From the NCBI RefSeq assembly GCF_014174395.1, contig NZ_JABEQD010000001.1, positions 310,001 to 374,000 on the forward strand: a DNA stretch of 64,000 nt, written 5' to 3'. Below the pieces are notes generated by a model, which was not told the DNA's origin, made no database searches, and saw only the letters and a list, made by a program, of their open reading frames with translations. How positions within the stretch are numbered: the first letter of the stretch is position 1; every line of letters starts with the position of its first letter. A program made the translations under genes and the position numbers. Shown piece by piece: positions 16,601 to 25,435 of this stretch. The DNA is from Gluconacetobacter aggeris (GTDB taxonomy: Bacteria > Pseudomonadota > Alphaproteobacteria > Acetobacterales > Acetobacteraceae).

Positions 16601-17154
16601 GGAAGGCGGCGGGCCAGGGCAACGACCTGATCCTGTTCGCCGAGGACGGCACCACCGAGGTCGCGCGCTTCGCCCTGCCCCGCCAGCCGCGCGAGGACGG
16701 TGCCTGCATCGCCGATTTCGTGCGCGACGTGGATGACGAGGCCCGCGACGTGATCGGGCTGCAGGTCGTCACCGTGGGGCAGAAGGCGTCGGACATGGCC
16801 CGCGAATGGTTCGAGGCCAACCGCTACAAGGATTATCTCTACCTGCACGGGCTTTCGGTCGAGATGGCCGAGGCGATGGCCGAATATACCCACAAGCGCA
16901 TCCGCGCCGAGCTGGGCTTCGCCGCCGAGGACGACCGCGACATGGCCAAGCTGCTGCAGCAGGGCTATCGCGGATCGCGCTATTCCTTCGGCTATCCCGC
17001 CTGCCCGAGGCTGGAAGACCAGGAACCGATCCTGAAGCTGCTGGATGCCGAGCGGATCGGCGTATCGCTGACCGACGGCTACCAGTTGCACCCGGAGCAG
17101 TCGACCTCGGCCCTGGTGGTCCTCAATCCGCAGGCGAAATATTTTTCGATCTGA
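13648..17154 (+). CDS. metH: Cobalamin-dependent methionine synthase
   Basis: A 1168-residue methionine synthase that transfers a methyl group from 5-methyltetrahydrofolate via cobalamin to homocysteine in the cytoplasm. All four modules are present. The homocysteine domain (~1-310) has zinc ligands C225, C291 and C292 (LNCATG, GGCCGT). The pterin domain (~335-600) follows. The cobalamin domain has D735-x-H737-x-x-G (DVHDIGKN), where H737 is the lower axial ligand. The reactivation domain (~900-1168) has the AdoMet-binding R1111-xxx-G1115-Y1116. The length is close to that of the E. coli enzyme. The gene starts within an ATGA overlap with a short leader ORF and lacks its own strong ribosome site. 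It is divergent from the response regulator gene. Confidence 0.97.
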   Translation: MTARPHLLDALRDQVLLCDGGMGSRVQVLDLDVERDYWGQENCTEILNLSRPELVREIHRGYFEAGADMVETNSFGGSPITLGEFGLTDRAREINRTAAHLAREAAESFADGRHRYVVGSIGPGTKLPSLGNIDYDTLEAGIAEQCRGLIEGGVDALLIETCQDTLQIKAAVNGAKIARAEMGTDTPIFVQVTVETTGTLLVGPDIAAAATAIHALDVPLMGLNCATGPQEMAEHVRWLATNWPGLVSIQPNAGLPELVNGQTHYPLSPADMASWVERFITEDGLNLVGGCCGTSTPHIAALDAMLRRRAEGTGRHRPAPIVRRPVWIPSVASLYTQVPLRQENSYFSIGERCNANGSKKWRTLQEEGDWDGCVAVGREQVGEGSNALDVCTAFVGRDEMREMNEVVTRFTASVNAPLVIDSTETPVIEAALKLYGGKAIINSINFEDGEGHATDRMLLARKFGAAVVALTIDEVGMAKTAEDKLRIATRLVEFACDRHGLPQSDLMIDPLTFTIGTGVEDDRKLGLWTLEGIRQIHERFPEIQIVLGLSNISFGLNPAARAVLNSVFLDHAVRAGMTAAIVHVSKIRPLHLIPEEEVKVAEDLIFDRRTEGYDPLQKLLELFADRKAGDAVKKVRAETVEGRLKDRIVDGDRKGLEADLDEAMATIPPLDIINTILLDGMKVVGELFGAGKMQLPFVLQSAETMKAAVAHLEPHMERVEGQARGIIVLATVKGDVHDIGKNLVDIILTNNGYRVINLGIKVPVADMITAAREHNADAVGMSGLLVKSTVIMRENLEEMARQGVDLPVLLGGAALTRNYVEEDCVAAYGTDGRVAYARDAFDGLSLMDQVAKGEFDNYLAAVRSRRAGKATRARPRDMEQQEQRGFGPVDAAAARARRHRLTRDEPVVTPPFWGARVLEATPDAVLPFLNERSLYQFQWGFRKQGRSLDDFMGWAKQELRPVLRRMLALAAEHDILRPQASYGYWKAAGQGNDLILFAEDGTTEVARFALPRQPREDGACIADFVRDVDDEARDVIGLQVVTVGQKASDMAREWFEANRYKDYLYLHGLSVEMAEAMAEYTHKRIRAELGFAAEDDRDMAKLLQQGYRGSRYSFGYPACPRLEDQEPILKLLDAERIGVSLTDGYQLHPEQSTSALVVLNPQAKYFSI

Positions 17155-17223
17155 CGGCAAACCGCCATGCACGGCGCCAGCGCGATGTTGACCGCATGAT
17201 CCGCCCCCCGGCATCATCGCGCC

Positions 17224-17652
17224 ATGGCATCCACCTCCCCACCACCGCCGGGTAACGACAGCGCCGTCCCGCCGCCCGACGCACGGCGGGCGGTCGAGGC
17301 GCTGTGGCAGGCCCTGTCGCGGGATGCCGCCCAGGCCCCGCCTCCCACCGAGCGGGATATCCGCCGCCTGGCCCGCGCCTTCGGGCTGCATGGCGACCAT
17401 TGCGTGGTGGGGCTGATCGCCGAGGACAAGGGCCAGCTCATTCGCGAGAGCGCCCATGTGCTGACCTGCCTGATGCGGATCTGGGCGGCGCGCGACCTCT
17501 CGGCCGGCGCGGTATGGACCGAGCTGGACCGGCGCACCCAGGTCGGCGAATTGCTGGTGATGCTGAACAATACGCAGCGCCGCCGCGCCGGCCGGCCCGC
17601 CGGACGGTCCCTGGACCGCCCATGGAAGATCCAGTCCACCAAGCTGCCCTGA
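17224..17652 (+). CDS. HisE-like (phosphoribosyl-ATP pyrophosphatase fold) protein
   Basis: A 142-residue cytoplasmic protein. Residues ~55-115 align by eye to phosphoribosyl-ATP pyrophosphohydrolase (HisE, MazG-like all-helical fold): a Glu-containing helix IAEDKGQLIRESAHVLTCLM, then WAARDLSAGAVWTELDRRTQ, which corresponds to the conserved DLLYHxLVLLxxRGVxxxDVxxEL region. The usual pairs of metal-binding Glu are largely replaced (for instance ESAHV where HisE has E-x-A-D), so catalytic activity is doubtful. The N-terminus is Pro-rich. It follows metH by 69 bases on the same strand. Best described as a HisE-like paralogue, possibly regulatory. Confidence 0.65.
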   Translation: MASTSPPPPGNDSAVPPPDARRAVEALWQALSRDAAQAPPPTERDIRRLARAFGLHGDHCVVGLIAEDKGQLIRESAHVLTCLMRIWAARDLSAGAVWTELDRRTQVGELLVMLNNTQRRRAGRPAGRSLDRPWKIQSTKLP

Positions 17653-17832
17653 CGGAGCGGATGCGATCTTTCCTTTGGCACCACGGGGGCCGGGTGGCAT
17701 AAGCGCCCGTGGATAACGCCCCTCGATCACGCCCTCCGGGCCGGATGGCCCGCCGCAGCACAAGGACAGTCCCGCCCCCATGTCTCGGGTCCCTTTTTCC
17801 CCAGCGTCCGGCCGGGTGGCCGGTCCTGGTCC

Positions 17833-18363
17833 ATGAACGGAGCCTGGGTGGATCTGGCGGCTGCGCTGGTGGTGGTGGCTTCGGCGCTGTTCGGATGGGG
17901 GCGCGGCCTGGTCCGCGAAATCCTGGGCCTGGCGACCTGGGCCGGCGCGCTGGTCCTGGCCATGCGCTGGATGGAGCCGGTGCGGCAGGCGCTCACGCCA
18001 TGGATCGACAACCCGCTGGTCGCGTCCGCCGCCGGCTTCGTGCTCCCCTTCATCGGGCTGCTGATCGTCTTCACGCTGGTGGCCCAGCTTCTCGGCCGGA
18101 TCGTCCGCGACTCGGCGTTGGGCGGGCTGAACGGCCTGCTGGGCCTGCTGTTCGGCGGGCTGCGGGGCTATGTTCTCCTGGCCGTGCTCTACCTCGCCGT
18201 GGGGACGGAAGTGGCTCCGGCGGAATGGCCCCAGCCGGTGCAGGATGCGCGGGCAACGGCTTTCGTTGCCCGGGGGGCCTTCTTTCTGAGCGGGTTCCTG
18301 CCCATTTCCATGCAGGCACGCCTTGCGCAACCGCCGCAGACGCGCCATGACGCCCCGATATGA
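17833..18363 (+). CDS. cvpA: CvpA family inner-membrane protein
   Basis: A 176-residue membrane protein with four predicted helices (about residues 5-22, 28-48, 63-88 and 100-128) and the CvpA-like motif GWGRGLVREILGLATW after helix 1. In E. coli CvpA is needed for colicin V production and lies upstream of purF; here it also precedes purF, 76 bases away and on the same strand. The linkage is widely conserved although its molecular role is not well defined. The start at 17833 places helix 1 at the N-terminus as in the family. The C-terminal ~35 residues are hydrophilic and not conserved. Confidence 0.88.
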   Translation: MNGAWVDLAAALVVVASALFGWGRGLVREILGLATWAGALVLAMRWMEPVRQALTPWIDNPLVASAAGFVLPFIGLLIVFTLVAQLLGRIVRDSALGGLNGLLGLLFGGLRGYVLLAVLYLAVGTEVAPAEWPQPVQDARATAFVARGAFFLSGFLPISMQARLAQPPQTRHDAPI

Positions 18364-18438
18364 CCCCTTAGCGGGGCCTCCCCAGTGCCAGCCCGGGGTC
18401 TCCGCCCGGTCGCCCGCCGAGGAAAGAGAGAACTGATC

Positions 18439-19974
<1,536 letters not shown>

Positions 19975-20013
19975 CCGCCGGCCGGGCATGAGGCGGCAGG
20001 GCGCCCCCCCATC

Positions 20014-20724
20014 ATGCTGACGGGCAGCGTGGCGCTGGTGACCGGTGCCAGCCGCGGCATCGGCCGTGCCACCGCCCTGGCCCTGGCCGATGCCGGAGCC
20101 CATTGCATCCTCACCGCCCGCACACCGGGCGGGCTGGAGGAAACCGACGATTTGATCGCACGGCGCACCGGCCGGCACGCGACCCTGCTGCCCATGGACC
20201 TGCGGGACGGGGCGGCGATCGACGCGCTGGGCCCCTCGATCGCGGCGCGCTTCGGCCGGCTGGACGTGCTGGTCCATTGTGCCGCCATGCTGGGCGTGCT
20301 CACGCCCGTCACCCATATGCGCGACATCGACTGGGACACCACGCTGGCGGTCAACGCCACCGCCGCCTGGCGGCTGATCCGCACCACGGCCCCGCTGCTG
20401 GAGCGCGCACCGGCCGGCCGCGCCCTGTTCCTGACCGACGGGCATGCCGCCCGCCCCGCCAGCTTCTGGGGCATGATGGCGGCCTCGAAAGCGGCGATGG
20501 AGGCCGCGGTGCTGGCCTGGGCCGATGAAATCGGTCCGGATTCGGCATTGCGGGTCAATCTGTACGATCCCGGCCCGGTGGCCACCCGGCTGCGGGTGCA
20601 GGCCATGCCCGCCGCCGACTTGTCCGCCTTGCCCCGGCCCGAAGACGCCGCCGCGGCCATCGCCGCCCTGTGCCGTCCTGACGCGCAGCTTCACGGGCAG
20701 AGGATCGTGGCCGCGGGAGCCTGA
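20014..20724 (+). CDS. Short-chain dehydrogenase family protein lacking catalytic Tyr
   Basis: A 236-residue Rossmann-fold protein of the SDR family. The cofactor motif TGASRGIG (residues 10-17), the DL after strand 3, and NATAAW (114-119) are present, so NAD(P) binding is plausible. In the active site the usual YxxxK appears as M155-A-A-S-K159 (GMMAASKAA), so the catalytic Tyr is replaced by Met, and the conserved Ser region reads FLTDGH. It may therefore bind but not reduce, or use different chemistry. The order purF-SDR is on one strand with a 39-base gap, and the gene after it encodes YbaK. The substrate is unknown. Confidence 0.85.
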   Translation: MLTGSVALVTGASRGIGRATALALADAGAHCILTARTPGGLEETDDLIARRTGRHATLLPMDLRDGAAIDALGPSIAARFGRLDVLVHCAAMLGVLTPVTHMRDIDWDTTLAVNATAAWRLIRTTAPLLERAPAGRALFLTDGHAARPASFWGMMAASKAAMEAAVLAWADEIGPDSALRVNLYDPGPVATRLRVQAMPAADLSALPRPEDAAAAIAALCRPDAQLHGQRIVAAGA

Positions 20725-20755
20725 CGCGCGCGCCCGATCCTGTTATGACACCGAC

Positions 20756-21247
20756 ATGGCCAAGAAACCCCAGATACCCGGCACCCCGGCGACGCTGGCG
20801 CTGACCCGTGCCGGGATCGCCTTCACCCCCGTGACCTACACATACGACCCCGATGCCGACCGGCTGGGCGTACAGGCCGCCGAAGCGATCGGCGAGCCCC
20901 CCGCCCGGGTGTTCAAGACCCTGATGGCGGAAATCGACGGCAAAGCCGTCTGCGTCGTGGTGCCGTCGGACCACGAGGTCAGCATGAAGAAGCTGGCCGC
21001 CGCCTTCGGCGGCAAGAGCGCGAAGATGATGAAGCCAGCCGATGCCGAGCGCATCACCGGCTTTCGTGTCGGCGGCATCAGCCCGTTCGGGCAGAAGAAG
21101 CGCGTGCCCACGGCTTTCGCCCGGCAGGCGGCCGATCTGCCCTATCTCTACACCAATGGCGGGCAGCGGGGCTTGCAGATACGCCTTGCCCCGGCCGATG
21201 CGCTGCGCGCCAGCGAGGCCATGCTGGCGGATCTGACGGCGGAGTGA
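20756..21247 (+). CDS. ybaK: Cys-tRNA(Pro) deacylase, YbaK/EbsC family
   Basis: A 163-residue protein of the YbaK family that hydrolyses mischarged Cys-tRNA(Pro) in the cytoplasm, correcting errors of prolyl-tRNA synthetase. Family features are the N-terminal TPATLALTRAGIAFTP, the substrate-pocket Lys in ARVFKTLMAEIDGK, the VVVPSDHEVSMKKLA strand-helix, and GFRVGGISPFGQKKRVPTA followed by NGGQRGLQIRLAP. The length is typical. The ATG at 20756 is chosen because the protein begins like its homologues; a longer upstream frame is a reading of the SDR gene in another phase. A large palindromic repeat follows the stop. Confidence 0.93.
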   Translation: MAKKPQIPGTPATLALTRAGIAFTPVTYTYDPDADRLGVQAAEAIGEPPARVFKTLMAEIDGKAVCVVVPSDHEVSMKKLAAAFGGKSAKMMKPADAERITGFRVGGISPFGQKKRVPTAFARQAADLPYLYTNGGQRGLQIRLAPADALRASEAMLADLTAE

Positions 21248-21248
21248 T

Positions 21249-21369
21249 CTTCTTTTTCTGAAGAAAAAGAAGCAAAAAGACTTTTGATTCGTTCAGGGCC
21301 CTCGCGTGGCCCCGCAAAAAAACGCCTGAACGAATCAAAGTTTTTTGGTTCTTTTTTTCAAAAAAGAAC
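21249..21369. repeat. Large composite palindrome (REP/MITE-like) between convergent genes
   Basis: Two ~47-base arms in inverted orientation flank a 27-base centre. The inner parts TTTGATTCGTTCAGG (21283-21297) and CCTGAACGAATCAAA (21325-21339) match exactly. Each outer part is itself a hairpin: CTTCTTTTTC (21249-21258) with GAAAAAGAAG (21263-21272), and GTTCTTTTTT (21348-21357) with AAAAAAGAAC (21360-21369). The whole can fold as a cruciform and, with T-runs on both strands, probably acts as a bidirectional terminator for ybaK and the OmpH-like gene. Confidence 0.75.
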
Positions 21370-21380
21370 GCCTTCCTTTT

Positions 21381-22115
21381 TTATCCCTGCTGCTGCGAGG
21401 GATCGGCCATCTGGACCGGCGCGGTCGGGAACTTGCCCGATTTCGCGACCACTTCCGGGTCCTCGTTCGCTGCCGGCAGGTAGACATGAGGCAGGATGGC
21501 ATTCAGCCGGCTGGCCACCTGGTCGCTGATATCGACCTGCGGCCCATGCAGTACGGTCAGGCCCGACTGCACCACCAGGGTCAGCCCGCGCGCCTTCGCC
21601 ACACTGTTCACCACCTGGCCGATTTCGCGCTGGACCTGGTTCAGCGCGATCTGGATATCTTCCTCCAGGATCCGGTTGCGGTTGCCGAACTTGCGCTGGT
21701 CGGCCGCCACGCGCTGCTGCAGGCTGCGCTGCTGGGCTTCGGCCTCGGGCCGGGGCGCGTTCATCATCTGCTGGCGCAGGGCCTGGATCTGCCCCTCCTC
21801 GGCCCGCACGTCGCGGATCAGGGCGTCGCGCCGCGTGCCCATTTCCTTCTCGACCTCCTGGATCGCGACGGATTGCCGCATGATCGCATCGGTGTCGAAC
21901 ACACCGACGATCGGGGCGGGCGGCTTGGCACCGGCCGGCAGCGGCCCGAAATCGGGCACCGGCGGTGCCGGCAGCAGGGGCTGCTGGTCGGTGGCGGCGG
22001 GTGCCGCAGCCGGCGCGGGGGCCGCGACGGCAGGGGTCAGGACGGCGCCCATCCCGGTCACAACGAAGAATCCGGCCAGAAGCCGACGGCACGAGGTCCG
22101 GGAAATATCGGTCAT
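21381..22115 (-). CDS. OmpH/Skp-like periplasmic chaperone
   Basis: A 244-residue exported protein with the Skp/OmpH pattern. After a signal peptide (~residues 12-35) and a Pro/Ala-rich linker (~36-75), the conserved core starts at IVGVFDTDAIMRQS. It continues as a long coiled coil (EVEKEMGTRRDALIRDVRAE through NQVQREIGQVVNSVAKARG) and ends with the strand LTLVVQSG plus DISDQVASRLN. Skp binds unfolded outer-membrane proteins in the periplasm. The Pro-rich linker and the Gln-rich tail are longer than in E. coli Skp. The ATG at 22115 is chosen because it gives the signal peptide; the frame upstream is GC-rich and featureless. Confidence 0.85.
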   Translation of the reverse strand: MTDISRTSCRRLLAGFFVVTGMGAVLTPAVAAPAPAAAPAATDQQPLLPAPPVPDFGPLPAGAKPPAPIVGVFDTDAIMRQSVAIQEVEKEMGTRRDALIRDVRAEEGQIQALRQQMMNAPRPEAEAQQRSLQQRVAADQRKFGNRNRILEEDIQIALNQVQREIGQVVNSVAKARGLTLVVQSGLTVLHGPQVDISDQVASRLNAILPHVYLPAANEDPEVVAKSGKFPTAPVQMADPSQQQG

Positions 22116-22305
22116 GATCGCAATCCGTAAGGCAGGGAGCAAACGCGACGGCGCGAGGGCCGGAGACGGCAAAAAGAGCAATGCTGCCCTGCCTAGCCGA
22201 TCACCGGGAGCATGACCAGTCCTCGGCCGTTCAAACACATGCATGCGCGCGAGGATCGGGCCTATACTCGCCCTTCCACGCCCCCTCTCCGAAAGGCCCT
22301 TCGCC

Positions 22306-22731
22306 ATGAGACCGCGTTGCCACCTTGCCGGGTGCCTCACCTTCGCCGCCCTGTGCCTGCCACCGGCGCTGCCCCTGGCGCATGCCGCACCTGGACCTGC
22401 CACACGGGGACCTGCCACACGGGGACCTGTCGCACGAGGACCTGCCACGCCGGCGCCGCATTCCGCCTATCCCGATGGAACCGGCGATTCGCTGGTCGAC
22501 CGGCTGAACGCGGCCCAGTTGCCGCAGAGCTATCGCGGGCCGCTCTATTATCAGGGCCAGCCCATTCCCCCGGCCCAGCCGCTGGATGTGCAGTCCCTGC
22601 CCCCGAACGTGCCGCAGATCGTGCCCCCGCCACCGCCCGGCGCCCGCGCGCCCGAGCCCTCCATGCGGCCGCCCGGCCTGACCGGCAGCACCCTGCCGCC
22701 ACCGGAGCCCCCCTGCGCCGGCGCCTGCTGA
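22306..22731 (+). CDS. Secreted proline-rich hypothetical protein
   Basis: A 141-residue exported protein that I do not recognise. A signal peptide (residues 1-27, ending PLAHA) is followed by four tandem five-residue units of the GPATR type, a short conserved-looking core around DSLVDRLNAAQLPQSYRGPLY, and a tail of poly-Pro segments ending in CAGAC. The start at 22306 has AAAGG about 11 bases upstream and gives the signal peptide directly. It is divergent from the OmpH-like gene. Composition suggests a cell-envelope or cell-surface location. Moderately confident that it is a gene because the signal peptide is clear and codon use is GC3-rich. Confidence 0.6.
   Translation: MRPRCHLAGCLTFAALCLPPALPLAHAAPGPATRGPATRGPVARGPATPAPHSAYPDGTGDSLVDRLNAAQLPQSYRGPLYYQGQPIPPAQPLDVQSLPPNVPQIVPPPPPGARAPEPSMRPPGLTGSTLPPPEPPCAGAC
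22393..22452 (+). repeat. Four tandem 15-bp repeats inside a coding region
   Basis: Four imperfect copies of GGACCTGCCACACGG lie head to tail and encode GPATR-like pentapeptides within the Pro-rich secreted protein. The first two copies are identical; the third and fourth carry substitutions. Such arrays change copy number by slippage. Confidence 0.75.
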
Positions 22732-22828
22732 GGGGGCGGGCCGCGCCATAATTCCGCTGCAATTCCAGATCAGACTATATGTGTGACGTCGGTGCGTGAT
22801 GCAAATGTTCCCGGCGTCACACCGCTGG

Positions 22829-23314
22829 TTACAGCATCCCGTACAATCGCCACATCACGGGCGTATGGGAAAGGAAGATCAGCCCCAGCCCAGAGGCGAA
22901 CAGCAGTTTCAGCCCCAGCGGGCCACCCGCCGACACCAGCGCATCCAGCGTCAGGGCCTGCATGCACGGGTCGACCGGCCGTATCGGCCGCCCCCGTGCG
23001 TCGCACACCGCCGGCGCCGCGACCCGCGCCCGCCATTCCTGCCGCTGCCGCGCTTCTTCGGCCGCCGAAATCCGCGCCCGCCCGTAGAGCAGGGTCACAT
23101 AGCGATCCAGGTCCTCGACCCGATACATCAGCGTCCGCCCGTTCCGCGCCGCCGGGCGCGGCCCCGCGTGCAGCAGGCCGAGCATGCGCAGCCGCCGCGA
23201 TGGAATACCCAGATAGACGGCAGCATCGGCCAGGGGCAGCATGCGCCGCAGGGGAAAGACATGAACGGTCGCCAAACCGTCATTGGCGCCATCCGGAGGA
23301 GTGAGGCCGCTCAT
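22829..23314 (-). CDS. MerR-like HTH protein with C-terminal membrane helix
   Basis: A 161-residue protein. Residues ~25-75 (LPLADAAVYLGIPSRRLRML ... RVEDLDRYVTLLYG) match the helix-turn-helix 17/MerR-type DNA-binding fold. The last ~28 residues (GLKLLFASGLGLIFLSHT...) are strongly hydrophobic and look like a transmembrane helix, so the regulator may be membrane-tethered. The annotated ATG has GAGGGA immediately before it, too close to be an ideal ribosome site, so the true start may be a little downstream. It converges with the Pro-rich protein gene. The target is unknown. Confidence 0.65.
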   Translation of the reverse strand: MSGLTPPDGANDGLATVHVFPLRRMLPLADAAVYLGIPSRRLRMLGLLHAGPRPAARNGRTLMYRVEDLDRYVTLLYGRARISAAEEARQRQEWRARVAAPAVCDARGRPIRPVDPCMQALTLDALVSAGGPLGLKLLFASGLGLIFLSHTPVMWRLYGML

Positions 23315-23419
23315 TCCCTCGACGATGTTGCCCCACGGCTCCGCCTGTCAATCATAACCTGCTCCGACAGCGGGACCGTTTCCGGATAACGCTTATGCCG
23401 GATTGCGGGTCACAGTCCG

Positions 23420-23797
23420 CTAGCGGCAGATATGCCGTTCGCCATCCGCACCGATATAGGTGCCCGTCAGAGGGTCGAAGCAGGCATTGGCCGTGCAGGC
23501 ATTGCCCGATACCAGCGGGGCCGGATTCAACCGGGCCGCCATGCCCTGCGTCGTATGCGCGGCGGCGCCGCAGAGCGGCGTGTCGAGCGGGGCGGAAGGG
23601 TCGTTCACCAATTGCGCCTCGTTGGCAGGCGGCGGGGCTTCCACCGCCGTTCCGGGCGCGAACTGCAGGGGCGGATGCCGCACCGGCTTGGGGGCCACGG
23701 GCGCGGGGGGCTTGGCGCAGCCGGCCAGCAGCGCCATGGCGCACAGCGCCGACAGGCCGGTGAGCCGGGTGAAAGAAGACCGGGGACGTTCGTTCAT
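23420..23797 (-). CDS. Small outer-membrane lipoprotein, hypothetical
   Basis: A 125-residue putative lipoprotein. The N-terminus has basic residues, a hydrophobic run and the lipobox MALLAGC, with Cys as the acylated residue. The mature part is Pro- and Ala-rich for ~40 residues and then holds four Cys in a compact C-terminal region (PLCGAA, NACTANACFDP and the terminal HICR), which could form two disulfides. The start at 23797 is the only one that places the lipobox correctly. It lies 98 bases downstream of xseA on the same strand. No function can be assigned. Confidence 0.72.
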   Translation of the reverse strand: MNERPRSSFTRLTGLSALCAMALLAGCAKPPAPVAPKPVRHPPLQFAPGTAVEAPPPANEAQLVNDPSAPLDTPLCGAAAHTTQGMAARLNPAPLVSGNACTANACFDPLTGTYIGADGERHICR

Positions 23798-23895
23798 GGC
23801 TCTGTCCTGTGCGCTCCGGCCGGCCATCGGGCAAGCCATTCCCGTCCCATCCATCATCCGCCTCATCGCCATCATCTGTCTTATCGTTGGTACGG

Positions 23896-25365
23896 TCAAA
23901 GATCGAGCTGCCCCTGCGATGCGTCGGGCCGCAGGGCACGGACCTCCGCCACGCCGTCGGCGAAGGTCAGTTCCAGCCGCCCGCCCGGCCGCACGTCGGC
24001 CGCACGGGTCACCGCCATGCCCGACGGATCGCGCACCAGCACATAGCCGCGTTCCAGCACCGCCATGGGCGAGAGCGATTCCAGCCGCCCCGCCAACCCG
24101 TTCAGGTGGGCGCGCCGCTCGCGCACCATCGCCGCCAGCGGAGCGGCCGACAGGCGGGCCCGGTCGGTGCGCGCCCGGCGGTCGCGCAGCGTCTGCCGCA
24201 GGCCCGACAGCAGATGGCTGGCCACGAGGTCCAGCCGGGCGCGGCCCGGGCCGGTCAGCAGCAGGGGCGAGGGCATCATGCGCCCGGTCGCCAGCAGGGC
24301 GGCGCGCCGCCGTTCGATCAGCCCCGGCAGCGCGCGGTCCAGCCGCGCGCCCCGATCATCCACCCGCATCCGCGCCGTGCCCAGCAGCGACGGCAGGTCG
24401 GGCATCCGCGCCGCCGTCCGGTCCAGCCGCAGCCGCGCCGTCTGCGTCAGGCGGGCCAGTCCGCTGGTCAGGCGCGCGGCGCGATGCGCCAGGTCGGCCA
24501 CCAGTTCGGCCCGTGCCGGCACCGCCATCTCGGCCGCCGCCGTGGGGGTGGGTGCCCGCCGGTCGGACACGAAATCGATCAGCGTGGTGTCGGTCTCGTG
24601 CCCCACGGCCGAAATCAGCGGAATGCGGCAGGCATCCACCGCCCGCAGCACGGCTTCGTCGTTGAAGGCCATCAGGTCTTCCAGCGACCCGCCACCGCGC
24701 GCGACGATCAGCACGTCGGGACGCGGCACCGGCCCTCGCCCGTCGATCGCATCGAAGCCCGCGATGGCGGCGGCGATCTGCGCCGCAGCACCCTCGCCCT
24801 GCACGGCGACCGGCCAGACCAGCAGCCGGCGGGGAAAACGCCGGGCCACGGTGGTGCGGATATCATGCAGCACCGCTCCCTGCGCCGAGGTGACGATGCC
24901 GATCACATCGGGCAGGAACGGCAGCGCCCGCTTGCGCGCGGCGTCGAACAGCCCTTCTTCGGCCAGCTTCAGGCGCAGCCGCTCGATACGCGCCAGCAGC
25001 GCGCCCTCGCCGGCATATTCCATCCGCTCGACGATCAACTGGTAGGACGAGCGCTCGCCGTACGACGACACCTTGCCCGTCGCGATGATCTCCAGCCCGT
25101 TTTCCGGCACCAGCCCCAGCCGCGACACCGACCCGCGCCAGACCACGCCCGAAATCTTCCCGCCTTCGTCCTTCAGCGAGAAATAAAGATGCCCGGACGG
25201 GTAGCGTTTGAATTCCGTGATCTCGCCGCGCACGCGCACGCGGCCGAAATTGCCCTCCAGCGTGCGGCGGATCGCCCCCGAAATCTCGGAGACCGAATAT
25301 TCGGGCACGTTGCCCGCCATGGGGCCCGGTCCAGCGCCGCCGGAAGTGCGAAGAGTTTCGTCCAT
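23896..25365 (-). CDS. xseA: Exodeoxyribonuclease VII large subunit
   Basis: A 489-residue subunit of exonuclease VII, which degrades single-stranded DNA to short oligonucleotides with the small subunit XseB. It starts with the OB-fold (YSVSEISGAIRRTLEGNFGRVRVRGEIT and GHLYFSLKDEGGKI). The catalytic domain follows with IGIVTSAQGAVLHDI, DVLIVARGGGSLEDLMAFNDEAV and ISAVGHETDTTLIDFVSDRRAPTP, all diagnostic. A long Arg-rich helical region (~290-420) and the C-terminal ERGYVLVRD segment finish it. The gene for XseB is not adjacent. The start at 25365 gives the expected N-terminus; the frame upstream is antisense to purD. purD is divergent 70 bases away. Confidence 0.95.
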   Translation of the reverse strand: MDETLRTSGGAGPGPMAGNVPEYSVSEISGAIRRTLEGNFGRVRVRGEITEFKRYPSGHLYFSLKDEGGKISGVVWRGSVSRLGLVPENGLEIIATGKVSSYGERSSYQLIVERMEYAGEGALLARIERLRLKLAEEGLFDAARKRALPFLPDVIGIVTSAQGAVLHDIRTTVARRFPRRLLVWPVAVQGEGAAAQIAAAIAGFDAIDGRGPVPRPDVLIVARGGGSLEDLMAFNDEAVLRAVDACRIPLISAVGHETDTTLIDFVSDRRAPTPTAAAEMAVPARAELVADLAHRAARLTSGLARLTQTARLRLDRTAARMPDLPSLLGTARMRVDDRGARLDRALPGLIERRRAALLATGRMMPSPLLLTGPGRARLDLVASHLLSGLRQTLRDRRARTDRARLSAAPLAAMVRERRAHLNGLAGRLESLSPMAVLERGYVLVRDPSGMAVTRAADVRPGGRLELTFADGVAEVRALRPDASQGQLDL

Positions 25366-25435
25366 CGGCACAGGGTATGATAGAGACGGCCTCCCCGGAA
25401 GGCCCGGGGCGTACGAGGAACAGGGAAACGAATTG

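Noticed and set aside
22393-22452. CRISPR-like array
   Set aside because: Only four 15-bp units without spacers, inside a coding sequence; these are ordinary tandem repeats.
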